Source: Propionibacterium sp.
GTDB lineage: Bacteria; Actinomycetota; Actinomycetes; Propionibacteriales; Propionibacteriaceae
Length of the DNA stretch: 25,598 bases
Assembly (NCBI GenBank): GCA_012837465.1
Contig: DURG01000174.1
Location: forward strand, 1 to 25,598
Reading direction: 5' to 3'
Shown: positions 7,578-14,249 of the stretch, in pieces
Layout of the letters: every line of letters begins with the position of its first letter
Numbering within the stretch: the first letter of the stretch is position 1
Notes under the pieces: generated by a model
The model's input: the letters and a program-made list of their open reading frames with translations, nothing else
Databases searched by the model: none
Told to the model about the DNA's origin: nothing
Program-made: the position numbers and the translations under genes

Positions 7578-9215
7578 GTGCAAGAAACGAACACCACCTC
7601 CCACGTCATCGTCACCGGAGGCGTAGTCTCCTCGCTCGGCAAGGGCCTCACGGCCGCCAGCCTCGGCACCCTGCTCGTCGGCCGCGGGCTACGGGTGACC
7701 ATGCAGAAGCTGGACCCCTACCTCAACGTGGACCCCGGCACGATGAACCCGTTCCAGCACGGAGAGGTCTTCGTCACCGATGACGGCGCCGAGGCGGACC
7801 TCGACATCGGCCACTATGAACGCTTCCTCGACGTGTCCCTCGGCAGCGAAGCCAACGTCACCACCGGCCAGGTGTACTCCACCGTCATCGCCCGCGAACG
7901 ACGCGGAGAGTACCTGGGCCAGACCGTCCAGGTCGTGCCCCACATCACCGGCGAGATCCGCGACCGGATGCTGGCCATGGCCGGGCCCGACGTCGACGTG
8001 GTCATCCACGAGATCGGCGGCACCGTCGGCGACATCGAGTCGCTGCCGTTCCTCGAGGCCGCCCGCCAGGTCCGTCAGGCCGTGGGCCGCGAGCGGGTCT
8101 TCTTCCTGCACGTTTCGCTCGTGCCCTACCTGTCGCCGGCCGCCGAGTTGAAGACCAAGCCGACGCAGCATTCCGTCGCAGCCCTGCGGCAGGTGGGCAT
8201 CCAGCCCGACGCCATCGTGTGCCGCTCCTCGATGGAGGTGCCCGAGCCGATGAAGCGCAAGATCGCCATGATGTGCGACGTCGACGAGGACGCCGTCATC
8301 AGCTGCGCGGACGCGCCCAGCATCTACGACATCCCCAAGGTGCTGCATTCCGAGGGCCTCGATGCCTATGTCGTACGGCGGCTCCGGCTGGCATTCCGCG
8401 ACGTCGCCTGGGCCGCGTGGGATGACCTCCTCGACCGGGTCCACAGCCCCGAGCGCCGCGTCACCGTGGCCCTGGTGGGCAAGTACATCGACCTGCCCGA
8501 CGCCTACCTCTCGGTGACCGAGGCCCTACGTGCCGGTGGCTTCGCGCACCGGGCCGCCGTCGAGATCAGGTGGGTGGCCTCGGACGACTGCGCCACCCAT
8601 GAGGCCGCGGCCGAGGCGCTGGAGGGCGTGGATGCGATCTGCGTGCCTGGCGGCTTCGGCATCCGCGGAGTGGAGGGCAAGCTCGGGGCGCTCACCCACG
8701 CCCGCCACCACCGGATCCCCACGCTGGGTCTGTGCCTGGGCATGCAGTCCATGGTGATCGAGGCGGCCCGCAGCTTGGCCGGCCTGCCCGGTGCGTCGTC
8801 GAGCGAGTTCGATCCCGACACCCCGGATCCCGTGATCTCAACCATGGCGGACCAGGCCGACATCGTCGACGGAGGAGGGAACCTGGGCGGCACCATGCGG
8901 CTGGGCGCCTTCCCTGCAGTGCTGCAGGAGGGAAGTGTCGTGGCCAAGGTCTATGGTGAGACCAGCATCGAGGAGCGTCACCGTCACCGCTACGAGGTCA
9001 ACAACGCCTACCGCAACCAGCTGGAGGAGGCGGGCCTGCTGATCTCCGGCACTTCGCCAGACGGGCGGCTGGCCGAGTTCGTGGAACTGCCGCAGGACGT
9101 GCACCCGTACTACGTCGGGACACAGGCGCACCCCGAGCTGAAGTCGCGCCCGACGAAGCCGCACCCGCTGTTCGCCGGGCTCATCGAGGCCGCGTTGGCG
9201 GCACGGAAGGGGTAA
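7578..9215 (+). CDS. pyrG: CTP synthase
   Basis: 545 residues, the same length as the E. coli enzyme. It makes CTP from UTP, ATP and glutamine. The synthetase domain opens with HVIVTGGVVSSLGKGLTAASLG and contains the allosteric/UTP-site segment IGGTVGDIESLPFLEA. The C-terminal class I glutamine amidotransferase domain has nucleophile Cys386 (GLCLGMQ) and the His518/Glu520 pair (HPE). GTG 7578 was chosen over the GTG at 7554 because homology begins a few residues after MQETNTTS. The Nudix gene follows after four bases. Confidence 0.97.
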   Translation: MQETNTTSHVIVTGGVVSSLGKGLTAASLGTLLVGRGLRVTMQKLDPYLNVDPGTMNPFQHGEVFVTDDGAEADLDIGHYERFLDVSLGSEANVTTGQVYSTVIARERRGEYLGQTVQVVPHITGEIRDRMLAMAGPDVDVVIHEIGGTVGDIESLPFLEAARQVRQAVGRERVFFLHVSLVPYLSPAAELKTKPTQHSVAALRQVGIQPDAIVCRSSMEVPEPMKRKIAMMCDVDEDAVISCADAPSIYDIPKVLHSEGLDAYVVRRLRLAFRDVAWAAWDDLLDRVHSPERRVTVALVGKYIDLPDAYLSVTEALRAGGFAHRAAVEIRWVASDDCATHEAAAEALEGVDAICVPGGFGIRGVEGKLGALTHARHHRIPTLGLCLGMQSMVIEAARSLAGLPGASSSEFDPDTPDPVISTMADQADIVDGGGNLGGTMRLGAFPAVLQEGSVVAKVYGETSIEERHRHRYEVNNAYRNQLEEAGLLISGTSPDGRLAEFVELPQDVHPYYVGTQAHPELKSRPTKPHPLFAGLIEAALAARKG

Positions 9216-9219
9216 GCGC

Positions 9220-9843
9220 ATGCGCGCCGACGAACCGATGAAGTGGCCGGTCACCGACCGTGAGGTATTGGGCACCGGGAGGGTGTCGTCCTTCGTCGAG
9301 GAGACCATCAGCACTCCCTCGGGCGAGGAGATCGTCCGCCAGTACGTGACCCATCCCGGCGCGGTCGCCATCGTGGCCTGGCGCGAGGACACCGACGACA
9401 TCGCAGTGCTGCGCCAGTACCGCCACCCCGTCGGCATGGAACTGGTGGAGATCCCCGCCGGGCTGCTCGACGTCGACGGCGAGGACTACCTCTTGGCGGC
9501 GCAGCGCGAACTGGCCGAGGAGGTCGAGTTGGCCGCTGATCGCTGGCACGTGCTCGTCGACATCTTCACCACGCCCGGCGCGTGCGAGGAGTCGCTGCGG
9601 ATGTACCTCGCGCGCGACGTGCGCCCCGCATCGCGCCCCGATGGTTTCGTGTTGGAGGGCGAGGAGGCACACATGACGTGGGAGTGGGTGCCACGCCAGG
9701 ACGTGGTCGACGCGATCCTGGCGGGGAGGGCGCAGTCGCCGTCGCTCGTGTCGGGGGTGCTCGCCCTGGAGGCCGCCCGCCTCGCAGGGCGCCTGGACAG
9801 CCTGCGCCCTGCCGATGCCGAATGGCCCACGCGCCAGGAATGA
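9220..9843 (+). CDS. Nudix hydrolase, ADP-ribose pyrophosphatase type
   Basis: 207 residues. The Nudix box is at about residues 81-104 (GLLDVDGEDYLLAAQRELAE followed by EVEL), with the REL and EE metal-binding residues present. The usual Gly near the end of the box is Glu. The preceding segment GAVAIVAW...QYRHPVGMELVEIPAG is typical of ADP-ribose pyrophosphatases, which split ADP-ribose into AMP and ribose-5-phosphate. The same slot in M. tuberculosis (Rv1700) is an ADP-ribose pyrophosphatase. A second possible start, Met7, lies at 9238. The stop overlaps the xerD ATG. Confidence 0.92.
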   Translation: MRADEPMKWPVTDREVLGTGRVSSFVEETISTPSGEEIVRQYVTHPGAVAIVAWREDTDDIAVLRQYRHPVGMELVEIPAGLLDVDGEDYLLAAQRELAEEVELAADRWHVLVDIFTTPGACEESLRMYLARDVRPASRPDGFVLEGEEAHMTWEWVPRQDVVDAILAGRAQSPSLVSGVLALEAARLAGRLDSLRPADAEWPTRQE

Positions 9844-10754
9844 GCGCCTTGGATGATGCGCGCGACGACTACCTCAACCACGTGCGCGCAGAGCGTGGGC
9901 TCTCGGCCAACACGGTGGCCGCCTACCGCCGCGACCTCGCCCGCTACCTGGGCTTCCTTGCGCAGCGGGGCGTCACGGCGGTGGGGGAGGTCACACCGGT
10001 CGAGGTGACGGAGTTCGTGCGCGAGCTGTCGGAGTCGCAGGCCCGGTCGTCGGTGGCCCGGCATGTGGTGAGCGTGCGCACCTTCCACCAGTTCTGCGCC
10101 GAGGAGGGGCTGGCGGAGTCGAACCCGGCAGTCGAGGTGTCGCCGCCGAAGCTGGAGCAGCGGCTGCCGAAGGCGCTCACCGTCGACGAGGTGTCACGGA
10201 TCCTGGACGCGCCGGACCGCACCGAGGTCGCCGGGTTGCGAGACGCCGCACTCCTTGAGTTGCTCTACGGAACGGGAGCGCGGGTGTCGGAGATCTGCGG
10301 CCTGGACGTCGACGACCTGGCCACCGCCCTCACCGAACCCGATGCCGGCATCCGACTCTTCGGTAAGGGCGGCAAGGAACGCGTGGTGCCGTTGGGCAGC
10401 TATGCGGCCAAAGCCGTGTCGGACTACCTGGTGCGCGCACGGCCAGCGTTCGCGCAGGCTGCGAAGAGGCACACGCCGGCGCTACTGCTGAACCAGCGGG
10501 GGGCACGCCTGAGCCGCCAGTCGGCGTGGGCGGTCATCCAGCGAGCGGCAGAGAAGGCCCACGTCACTGCAGACGTCTCACCGCACTCGCTGCGCCATTC
10601 CTTCGCGACCCACCTGCTCGACGGTGGTGCGGACCTGCGGGTCGTCCAGGAGCTGTTGGGCCACTCGTCGGTCGCGACGACGCAGATCTACACTCTGGTC
10701 ACGATCGAACATCTACGCGAGGTCCACGCAGCGGCCCACCCCCGCGCCCGCTGA
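9840..10754 (+). CDS. xerD: Tyrosine recombinase XerD
   Basis: 304 residues. XerD acts with XerC at the dif site to resolve chromosome dimers. The N-terminal SAM-like core-binding domain covers residues 1-90 (YLNHVRAERGLSANTVAAYRRDL). The catalytic domain has the complete set: Arg148 (GTGARVSE), Lys176 (FGKGGKER), His249 and Arg252 (HSLRHSFATHLL), His275 (LGHSS) and nucleophile Tyr284 (TQIYT). These follow the E. coli XerD residues closely. ATG 9840 overlaps the Nudix stop. The position after pyrG and the Nudix gene is the normal actinobacterial xerD location, so this is the housekeeping enzyme and not a mobile-element integrase. Confidence 0.95.
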   Translation: MSALDDARDDYLNHVRAERGLSANTVAAYRRDLARYLGFLAQRGVTAVGEVTPVEVTEFVRELSESQARSSVARHVVSVRTFHQFCAEEGLAESNPAVEVSPPKLEQRLPKALTVDEVSRILDAPDRTEVAGLRDAALLELLYGTGARVSEICGLDVDDLATALTEPDAGIRLFGKGGKERVVPLGSYAAKAVSDYLVRARPAFAQAAKRHTPALLLNQRGARLSRQSAWAVIQRAAEKAHVTADVSPHSLRHSFATHLLDGGADLRVVQELLGHSSVATTQIYTLVTIEHLREVHAAAHPRAR

Positions 10755-10872
10755 TAGGAAGGCCGGAAGTGTCGGTGTCTGACCCGCGAGCTTGAAGGGG
10801 TGGCTGGGGCAGGCGGGGCAGCTCAAGCAACGGTGTCGGCGCGTAACCGAGCAACACTCCCGAAGGTTCAAA

Positions 10873-10999
10873 GCAGGGGCTGATGGGGGCCCGACAGGGT
10901 TAGGGCGGGCGTTGTGGACCCCGATCCCCCACCCCAGCACCACCCGGGCCCAAGAGATCGGGATCCACATGGGCGGGGAGGGCCCCCATCAGACCCTGC
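10873..10999. repeat. Nested imperfect palindrome
   Basis: Outer arms are 20 bases each: 10873-10892 (GCAGGGGCTGATGGGGGCCC) and 10980-10999, whose reverse complement differs at one base only. Inner arms are 13 bases each: 10914-10926 (GTGGACCCCGATC) and 10956-10968 (GATCGGGATCCAC), also with one mismatch. The spacers between inner and outer arms are 21 and 11 bases. The RNA could fold into a long two-step hairpin. There is no flanking target duplication and no transposase. It could be a bidirectional terminator or the remnant of a miniature element. Confidence 0.75.
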
Positions 11000-11030
11000 G
11001 GAAACACGCTGGGGTACAGGCCCGAGATCG

Positions 11031-11109
11031 GCTGCGGCAGCCCCTTCGATACATTCGCTCGTACCTCGCGAACACTCAGGACAGCGCCTTCGTCGTTCGC
11101 TGGCGCTCA
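11031..11109. repeat. Intergenic direct repeat, copy 1
   Basis: The first 58 bases (11031-11088) match copy 2 at 56 positions, and the similarity continues through GTTCGCTGGCGCTCA with a short gap. In this copy the second internal CTTCGATACGTTCGCT has lost ATAC. It carries the ACTCAGGACAGCGCC segment. It resembles the short palindromic repeats often seen between genes in actinobacteria (from memory, not checked). Confidence 0.8.
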
Positions 11110-11140
11110 GGGGCCAGGCTGTCGTCACCGCCACAAACAA

Positions 11141-11223
11141 GCTGCGGCCGCCCCTTCGATACGTTCGCTCGTACCTCGCGAACACTCAGGACAGCGCCCT
11201 TCGATACGTTCGCTGGCGCTCAC
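11141..11223. repeat. Intergenic direct repeat, copy 2
   Basis: This copy starts 110 bases after copy 1. It contains CCCTTCGATACGTTCGCT twice, at 11152-11169 and 11197-11214, a 45-base period. Between them GTTCGC (11163-11168) and GCGAAC (11178-11183) form an inverted repeat with nine bases between. It ends six bases before the stop codon of the convergent acetyltransferase gene, a REP-like placement. Confidence 0.8.
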
Positions 11224-11228
11224 GCTCA

Positions 11229-12503
11229 CTAGAAGGTGGCGAGGTTCATGGGCGGCTCGTCCACCTGGAAGAGGCGCGAGAGCCGGCCGATCGCGGCGGG
11301 CTCGCCGTCGAGGAGGCCGGAGAGGGCGAGTTCGGAGGCCGTGCGGTCCCCGTGCCACATCTGCGCCAACACGTCCACGGAGAGCTTCACGTCCGCTGCG
11401 GCATCGACGCGCTCGGCCGTGCCCTGGCCATCCTTGGCGTGCATCCGCCAGCGGCCCTCGCAGTAGCCCATCGAATCAACGATCTCGACGATGACGTCCC
11501 CCTCGGAGTCGCCGTCGAACTGGCGCTGGGCGACCGCGGAGGGCAGGTCGAGGATGCGCAGCCAGACCGGGTCGTCACCCTCCTTCGGCTGCACCGCCCA
11601 AGGGTCGACCAGGGAGGCAGCCAGCGGGTCGCCGGGAGGGGAAAGTGGATAGGTGAGCCGCTCGACCATGTCCATCTCCGCCATCGCCTTCCACAACGCC
11701 CGATTCACGGCCTGGTCCTCGGCGCAGACCTTGCGGACCTTGGTCGTGATGGGGCTGTCATGCCAGCCCTGCGGGGTGAACAGGGCGAAGCCGTCGACCT
11801 CCCCCTCCTCGCTGAAGTGCACCACGCACCGCAGGGACCGGGCATGGCCGTTCTCCGACGGGTCCCACTGACCGGTGTCGGTCAGGTAGTGGCCATGGAG
11901 GTGGCCGACGGCGCCGCGGTAGCGGGCCTGGTGCTCGGTGACCAGGCGGTGCCAGTGGTCCTTCAGGAACGACGGGTGCACGTACTCGACGGAGCCGCTT
12001 GCGACGGGAATGTCCGGGCGGAACACGAGGCGTCGGGTGTCGACGTGGATGGGGTGGGTGTGGGTGGCGATGCCGAACCCGAAGCGGCCGTAGATGGTGG
12101 CCTCGGAGGCGGTCAGCGTCGCAAGGGAGATGCCGCGCTCGCGGGCGGCGTCGAGTTGGGCGCGCATCATCTGCTTGAGCAGGCCGCGGCGACGGTGGCT
12201 GGGGCGCACCGCGATGGTGTTGATCACCAAGGCGTCGACGAGGCCCCGGCCGCAGTTGATCGTCGTGGGGGCGGCGGCGAAGCCGGCGACGGCCTCGCGG
12301 CCGTCGAGGCCCGGGCCCTCCGTCGTGATCCGGGCCAGGACGGCCTGATCCTTGCGCCGGTGCTCCCGGTACGTCGCCACTCCCTCGGGGGTGGCCCGGT
12401 TGTCCAGGAAGCTGAAGCGGAAGATGTCGAGATACTCCGCCCACTCCGGGCTGTCATCGGGCGTGTCGAGGGGCATCAGGTCGAAGGCGTATGCGGAATC
12501 CAC
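11229..12503 (-). CDS. Eis-family GNAT N-acetyltransferase
   Basis: 424 residues. Eis proteins are hexameric enzymes with two fused GNAT folds and a C-terminal SCP2-like domain; they acetylate amines such as aminoglycosides and lysines from acetyl-CoA. The acetyl-CoA loop is VINTIAVRPSHRRRGLLKQMM (about residues 92-112), followed by the typical SEATIYGRFGFG. The C-terminal ~100 residues (VKLSVDVLAQMWHGDRTASE) fit the SCP2-like part. The chain ends in Phe, as in Eis, where the terminal carboxylate is the catalytic base. The GTG start lacks a good ribosome binding site but has a -10-like box six bases upstream. The true substrate is unknown. Confidence 0.9.
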   Translation of the reverse strand: MDSAYAFDLMPLDTPDDSPEWAEYLDIFRFSFLDNRATPEGVATYREHRRKDQAVLARITTEGPGLDGREAVAGFAAAPTTINCGRGLVDALVINTIAVRPSHRRRGLLKQMMRAQLDAARERGISLATLTASEATIYGRFGFGIATHTHPIHVDTRRLVFRPDIPVASGSVEYVHPSFLKDHWHRLVTEHQARYRGAVGHLHGHYLTDTGQWDPSENGHARSLRCVVHFSEEGEVDGFALFTPQGWHDSPITTKVRKVCAEDQAVNRALWKAMAEMDMVERLTYPLSPPGDPLAASLVDPWAVQPKEGDDPVWLRILDLPSAVAQRQFDGDSEGDVIVEIVDSMGYCEGRWRMHAKDGQGTAERVDAAADVKLSVDVLAQMWHGDRTASELALSGLLDGEPAAIGRLSRLFQVDEPPMNLATF

Positions 12504-12509
12504 CCGTCA

Positions 12510-12515
12510 ACACTA
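12510..12515 (-). promoter_or_regulatory. -10 box (TAGTGT) of a possible leaderless acetyltransferase promoter
   Basis: On the minus strand TAGTGT is followed by TGACGG and then the GTG start. This fits TAnnnT with a six-base gap, so transcription would begin at the start codon. The -35 position (TCGAGG) matches consensus only partly. No Shine-Dalgarno precedes the GTG, which supports a leaderless message. Confidence 0.45.
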
Positions 12516-12573
12516 ACGGTCTGGCCGGCCGCCCTCGAGCAGAGCGCGGAACTCGTTGGACGGGAACGCAGAG

Positions 12574-12600
12574 GCCGGACCACCTCATACGTGGTCCGGC
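12574..12600. promoter_or_regulatory. Hairpin A with CTCATAC loop
   Basis: Perfect 10-base arms GCCGGACCAC (12574-12583) and GTGGTCCGGC (12591-12600) enclose CTCATAC. No T-run follows on either side. It shares the core GACCA-n-CTCATAC-n-TGGTC with hairpin B 300 bases away, while the outer stem bases differ. It could be an operator, an RNA hairpin or a terminator without a U-tract. Confidence 0.8.
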
Positions 12601-12689
12601 TTCGCAGCCACATCTATCGGTCGAAAGTGACGTCGAAGCTGCGACACGCCGATGAGAAAGAAAATTTCCGATGAAGTTTCCCCGATTTG

Positions 12690-12718
12690 CTGACAACGGG
12701 CCGGAAGCCGTGTAGAAA
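12690..12718 (+). promoter_or_regulatory. Sigma-70-type promoter upstream of a candidate small RNA
   Basis: CTGACA (12690-12695) and TAGAAA (12713-12718) are exactly 17 bases apart. This is among the best -35/-10 pairs in the window: five of six and four of six matches to TTGACA and TATAAT. The expected start is near 12725. No convincing gene begins directly after it; the parA-like gene starts about 270 bases later with its own -10 box. Confidence 0.55.
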
Positions 12719-12724
12719 TGTTCC

Positions 12725-12908
12725 TACGCACTTCCTTTCGAGGAAGAGCAGGAAGGGAAAGTCCCACTTCCACTTGCCGCAGGCCCAGCGCCCGTGGCAC
12801 CCCACCCGGCGAGGTGGGAGAGGAAACCAGGATGCCCTTCCAGGCAGGTGAACCGCCAACACCAGCCAACCCAGGTGGCCTGACCAACTCATACTTGGTC
12901 AGGCCACC
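12725..12908 (+). ncRNA. Candidate structured RNA or leader upstream of parA-like gene
   Basis: About 184 bases from the predicted start to the end of hairpin B. It contains CTTCCT-TTCG-AGGAAG (12731-12746), a stem GGAAG/CTTCC with inner GGA/TCC (12751-12771), CCCACC/GGTGGG (12801-12806 and 12813-12818) and the 14-base-pair hairpin B at the end. I compared it from memory with cobalamin, c-di-AMP (ydaO), T-box, SRP, RNase P and 6S/Ms1-type RNAs and found no match. It may be a free small RNA or a 5' leader controlling the ATPase. Expression is not shown. Confidence 0.4.
12874..12908. promoter_or_regulatory. Hairpin B with CTCATAC loop
   Basis: Perfect 14-base arms GGTGGCCTGACCAA (12874-12887) and TTGGTCAGGCCACC (12895-12908) enclose CTCATAC, the same seven-base loop as hairpin A. 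It is followed by GCCTTGTTC, not a T-run. It lies 86 bases before the parA-like start and could end the upstream transcript or bind a regulator. Confidence 0.85.
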
Positions 12909-12955
12909 GCCTTGTTCAGGGCCGGTTGCCCCCGCGCGACGGTCGGCGCGTCCAC

Positions 12956-12986
12956 TAGGCTGGACCCACTTGAGAGAAGTAGGAGG
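12956..12986 (+). promoter_or_regulatory. -10 box and ribosome binding site of the parA-like operon
   Basis: TAGGCT (12956-12961) fits the actinobacterial -10 pattern. AGGAGG (12981-12986) lies seven bases before GTG 12994 and four before GTG 12991, so 12994 is the better start. The leader would be about 26 bases. No clear -35 is present. Confidence 0.55.
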
Positions 12987-12993
12987 CACTGTG

Positions 12994-13917
12994 GTGGCGG
13001 ATAACGGCCTGTTCGAAACGCCGGAGTTCCAGGTGCCGGATGCGCCAGGGGAATCCACCCTCGTCGACACCGGTGAGATCGGGCCCACTGGGCGCCCCCT
13101 GCCAGTCTTCCCAGAACCGCAGCCACCAGCCCCCGGCCGGAAGCGCGCGACCATCATCTCGATGTGCAACCAGAAGGGGGGCGTCGGCAAGACCACCACG
13201 GCCATCAACCTGGGCGCCGCGCTCGTCGAGACGGGCCGCAAGGTGTTGTTGGTCGACTTCGACCCCCAAGGGTCGCTGTCGGTCGGACTGGGCGTCAACC
13301 CGCACACCCTCGATCGCTCCATCTACAACCTGCTGCTCAGCCGCCAGTACGAGCCCATGGACGTCGTCACGGAGAGTTCGGTCGACAACCTCGACATCCT
13401 CCCCAGCAACATCGACCTGTCCGCCGCAGAGGTCCAACTCGTCAGCGAGGTCGCCCGTGAGCAGACCCTCATGCGCGTGCTCAACAAGCTGCGCCCCCAC
13501 TACGACTACATCCTGATCGACTGCGCACCCAGCCTCGGCCTGCTCACCATCAACGCGCTCACCGCTTCCGATTACGTCATCATGCCGCTCGAGTGCGAGT
13601 TCTTCGCGCTGCGCGGCATCGCGCTGCTCACCGACACGATCTCCAAGGTGCAGGACCGCCTCAACCCGGATCTGGAGGTCATGGGCATCCTCGGCACCAT
13701 GTACGACGCGCGCACCCTGCACAGCCGCGAGGTGCTTGAGCGCGTCGTCCAGGCCTTTGGCGACGACGTGTTCCACACCGTGATCCGCCGCACCATCAAG
13801 TTCCCGGAGACCACCGTCGCCGGAGAACCCATCACCACCTATGCGAGCGCCTCGCCCGGCGCGGACGCCTACCGCCAACTCGCACGCGAGGTGCTCATGA
13901 GGAGCGAAGAGGAGTGA
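12994..13917 (+). CDS. ParA/Soj-like ATPase (orphan, ScpAB-linked)
   Basis: 307 residues. After an N-terminal extension of about 54 residues rich in Pro and acidic groups comes a complete deviant-Walker ATPase: KGGVGKTT at 61-68 with signature Lys61 and Lys66, Walker A' VDFDPQG (Asp88/Asp90) and Walker B ILIDCAPSLG. Such ATPases dimerise on nucleoid DNA and position cargo. No parB gene or parS-like site is nearby, so this is not the origin-proximal ParABS system. The gene matches the ParA-like gene before scpA in other actinobacteria (Rv1708; PldP of Corynebacterium glutamicum, a division-related protein). The next gene starts inside its stop (GTGA). Confidence 0.92.
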   Translation: MADNGLFETPEFQVPDAPGESTLVDTGEIGPTGRPLPVFPEPQPPAPGRKRATIISMCNQKGGVGKTTTAINLGAALVETGRKVLLVDFDPQGSLSVGLGVNPHTLDRSIYNLLLSRQYEPMDVVTESSVDNLDILPSNIDLSAAEVQLVSEVAREQTLMRVLNKLRPHYDYILIDCAPSLGLLTINALTASDYVIMPLECEFFALRGIALLTDTISKVQDRLNPDLEVMGILGTMYDARTLHSREVLERVVQAFGDDVFHTVIRRTIKFPETTVAGEPITTYASASPGADAYRQLAREVLMRSEEE

Positions 13918-14249
13918 ACAAGCGCGCTGAGCTGCCAGGCGCCTCCGAACTCTTCCGCCCCACAAAGCCTGCACCCGAACCCCCGGCCCCGCGCCCCCCA
14001 GCGGACGACCCAACGGAGGAAGCAGCGCCCGCGCCCACCGGCCGGGTGCGCCACGACCACAAGATCACGGTCTACTTCAGCGAACAGGAACTGCTCGCCC
14101 TGGAGGACGCCAACCTCGACCTGCGCCGCCACCACGGCATCCGTGTCGACCGTGGTCGCATCGTGCGGGTCGCCGTCGCCCACGCCCTGAAGGATCTCCT
14201 CGACCGCGGCGCGGACAGCAGCCTCGTGGCCGAGCTCAGGGACCAGTGA
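13914..14249 (+). CDS. Small probable ribbon-helix-helix protein, ParA partner candidate
   Basis: 111 residues. Residues 1-45 are Pro-rich and probably disordered. Residues about 50-96 read like a ribbon-helix-helix fold: a short strand KITVYFS, helix EQELLALEDANLDLRRHHGI and helix RGRIVRVAVAHALKDLL. Proteins of this type bind DNA as dimers, and in type Ib plasmid partition systems they are the partner of ParA. It is locked between the ParA-like gene and scpA by GTGA overlaps on both sides. The fold is a visual judgement and the partner role is inference from context. Confidence 0.8.
   Translation: MNKRAELPGASELFRPTKPAPEPPAPRPPADDPTEEAAPAPTGRVRHDHKITVYFSEQELLALEDANLDLRRHHGIRVDRGRIVRVAVAHALKDLLDRGADSSLVAELRDQ

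Larger units (their letters stand above)
10755..11228. other. 474-base non-coding interval between convergent xerD and the acetyltransferase
   Basis: The open frames here give low-complexity, unrecognisable peptides with no ribosome binding sites. The interval is filled by a nested palindrome (10873-10999) and two long direct repeats (11031-11109 and 11141-11223). The first part (10755-10872) shows three G-runs (about 10797-10818) and a six-base inverted repeat GCTTGA/TCAAGC (10790-10795 and 10823-10828), but nothing identifiable. Lying between two 3' ends, the interval is the likely place where both transcripts stop. Confidence 0.75.
12504..12993. other. Divergent non-coding interval between the acetyltransferase and parA-like genes
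   Basis: About 490 bases hold two hairpins with identical loops (12574-12600 and 12874-12908), a patch richer in A and T (about 12650-12720), a promoter (12690-12718), several small stem-loops (12731-12818) and the parA-like promoter and ribosome binding site (12956-12986). A frame in phase with the parA-like gene stays open from 12718 but gives unusual Pro/Arg-rich sequence, so I read it as non-coding. The alternative in-frame ATG at 12832, with GGGAGAGG upstream, would add 54 residues to the ATPase. Confidence 0.7.

Noticed and set aside
11031..11223. Possible CRISPR array
   Set aside because: Only two long copies with a 110-base period, imperfect and nested, and no cas genes nearby.
11031..11223. 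Attachment sites for a mobile element using the nearby xerD
   Set aside because: xerD is in its standard housekeeping position, the repeats flank no cargo and no tRNA is present.
10914..12674. 586-codon plus-strand frame across the acetyltransferase gene
   Set aside because: It is antisense to a gene with clear Eis-family motifs and passes through non-coding repeats; its sequence has no recognisable domain.
12640..12870. Known riboswitch (cobalamin, ydaO c-di-AMP, T-box) or RNase P/SRP/6S RNA
   Set aside because: Short pieces look suggestive (GGAAGCCG, GGGAAAGTCCC, GTGGCACC), but the ordered conserved cores of these families are missing.
13914..14249. Antitoxin of a toxin-antitoxin pair
   Set aside because: The RHH-like fold would allow it, but both neighbours are the ParA-like ATPase and scpA, and no toxin-sized partner gene is present.
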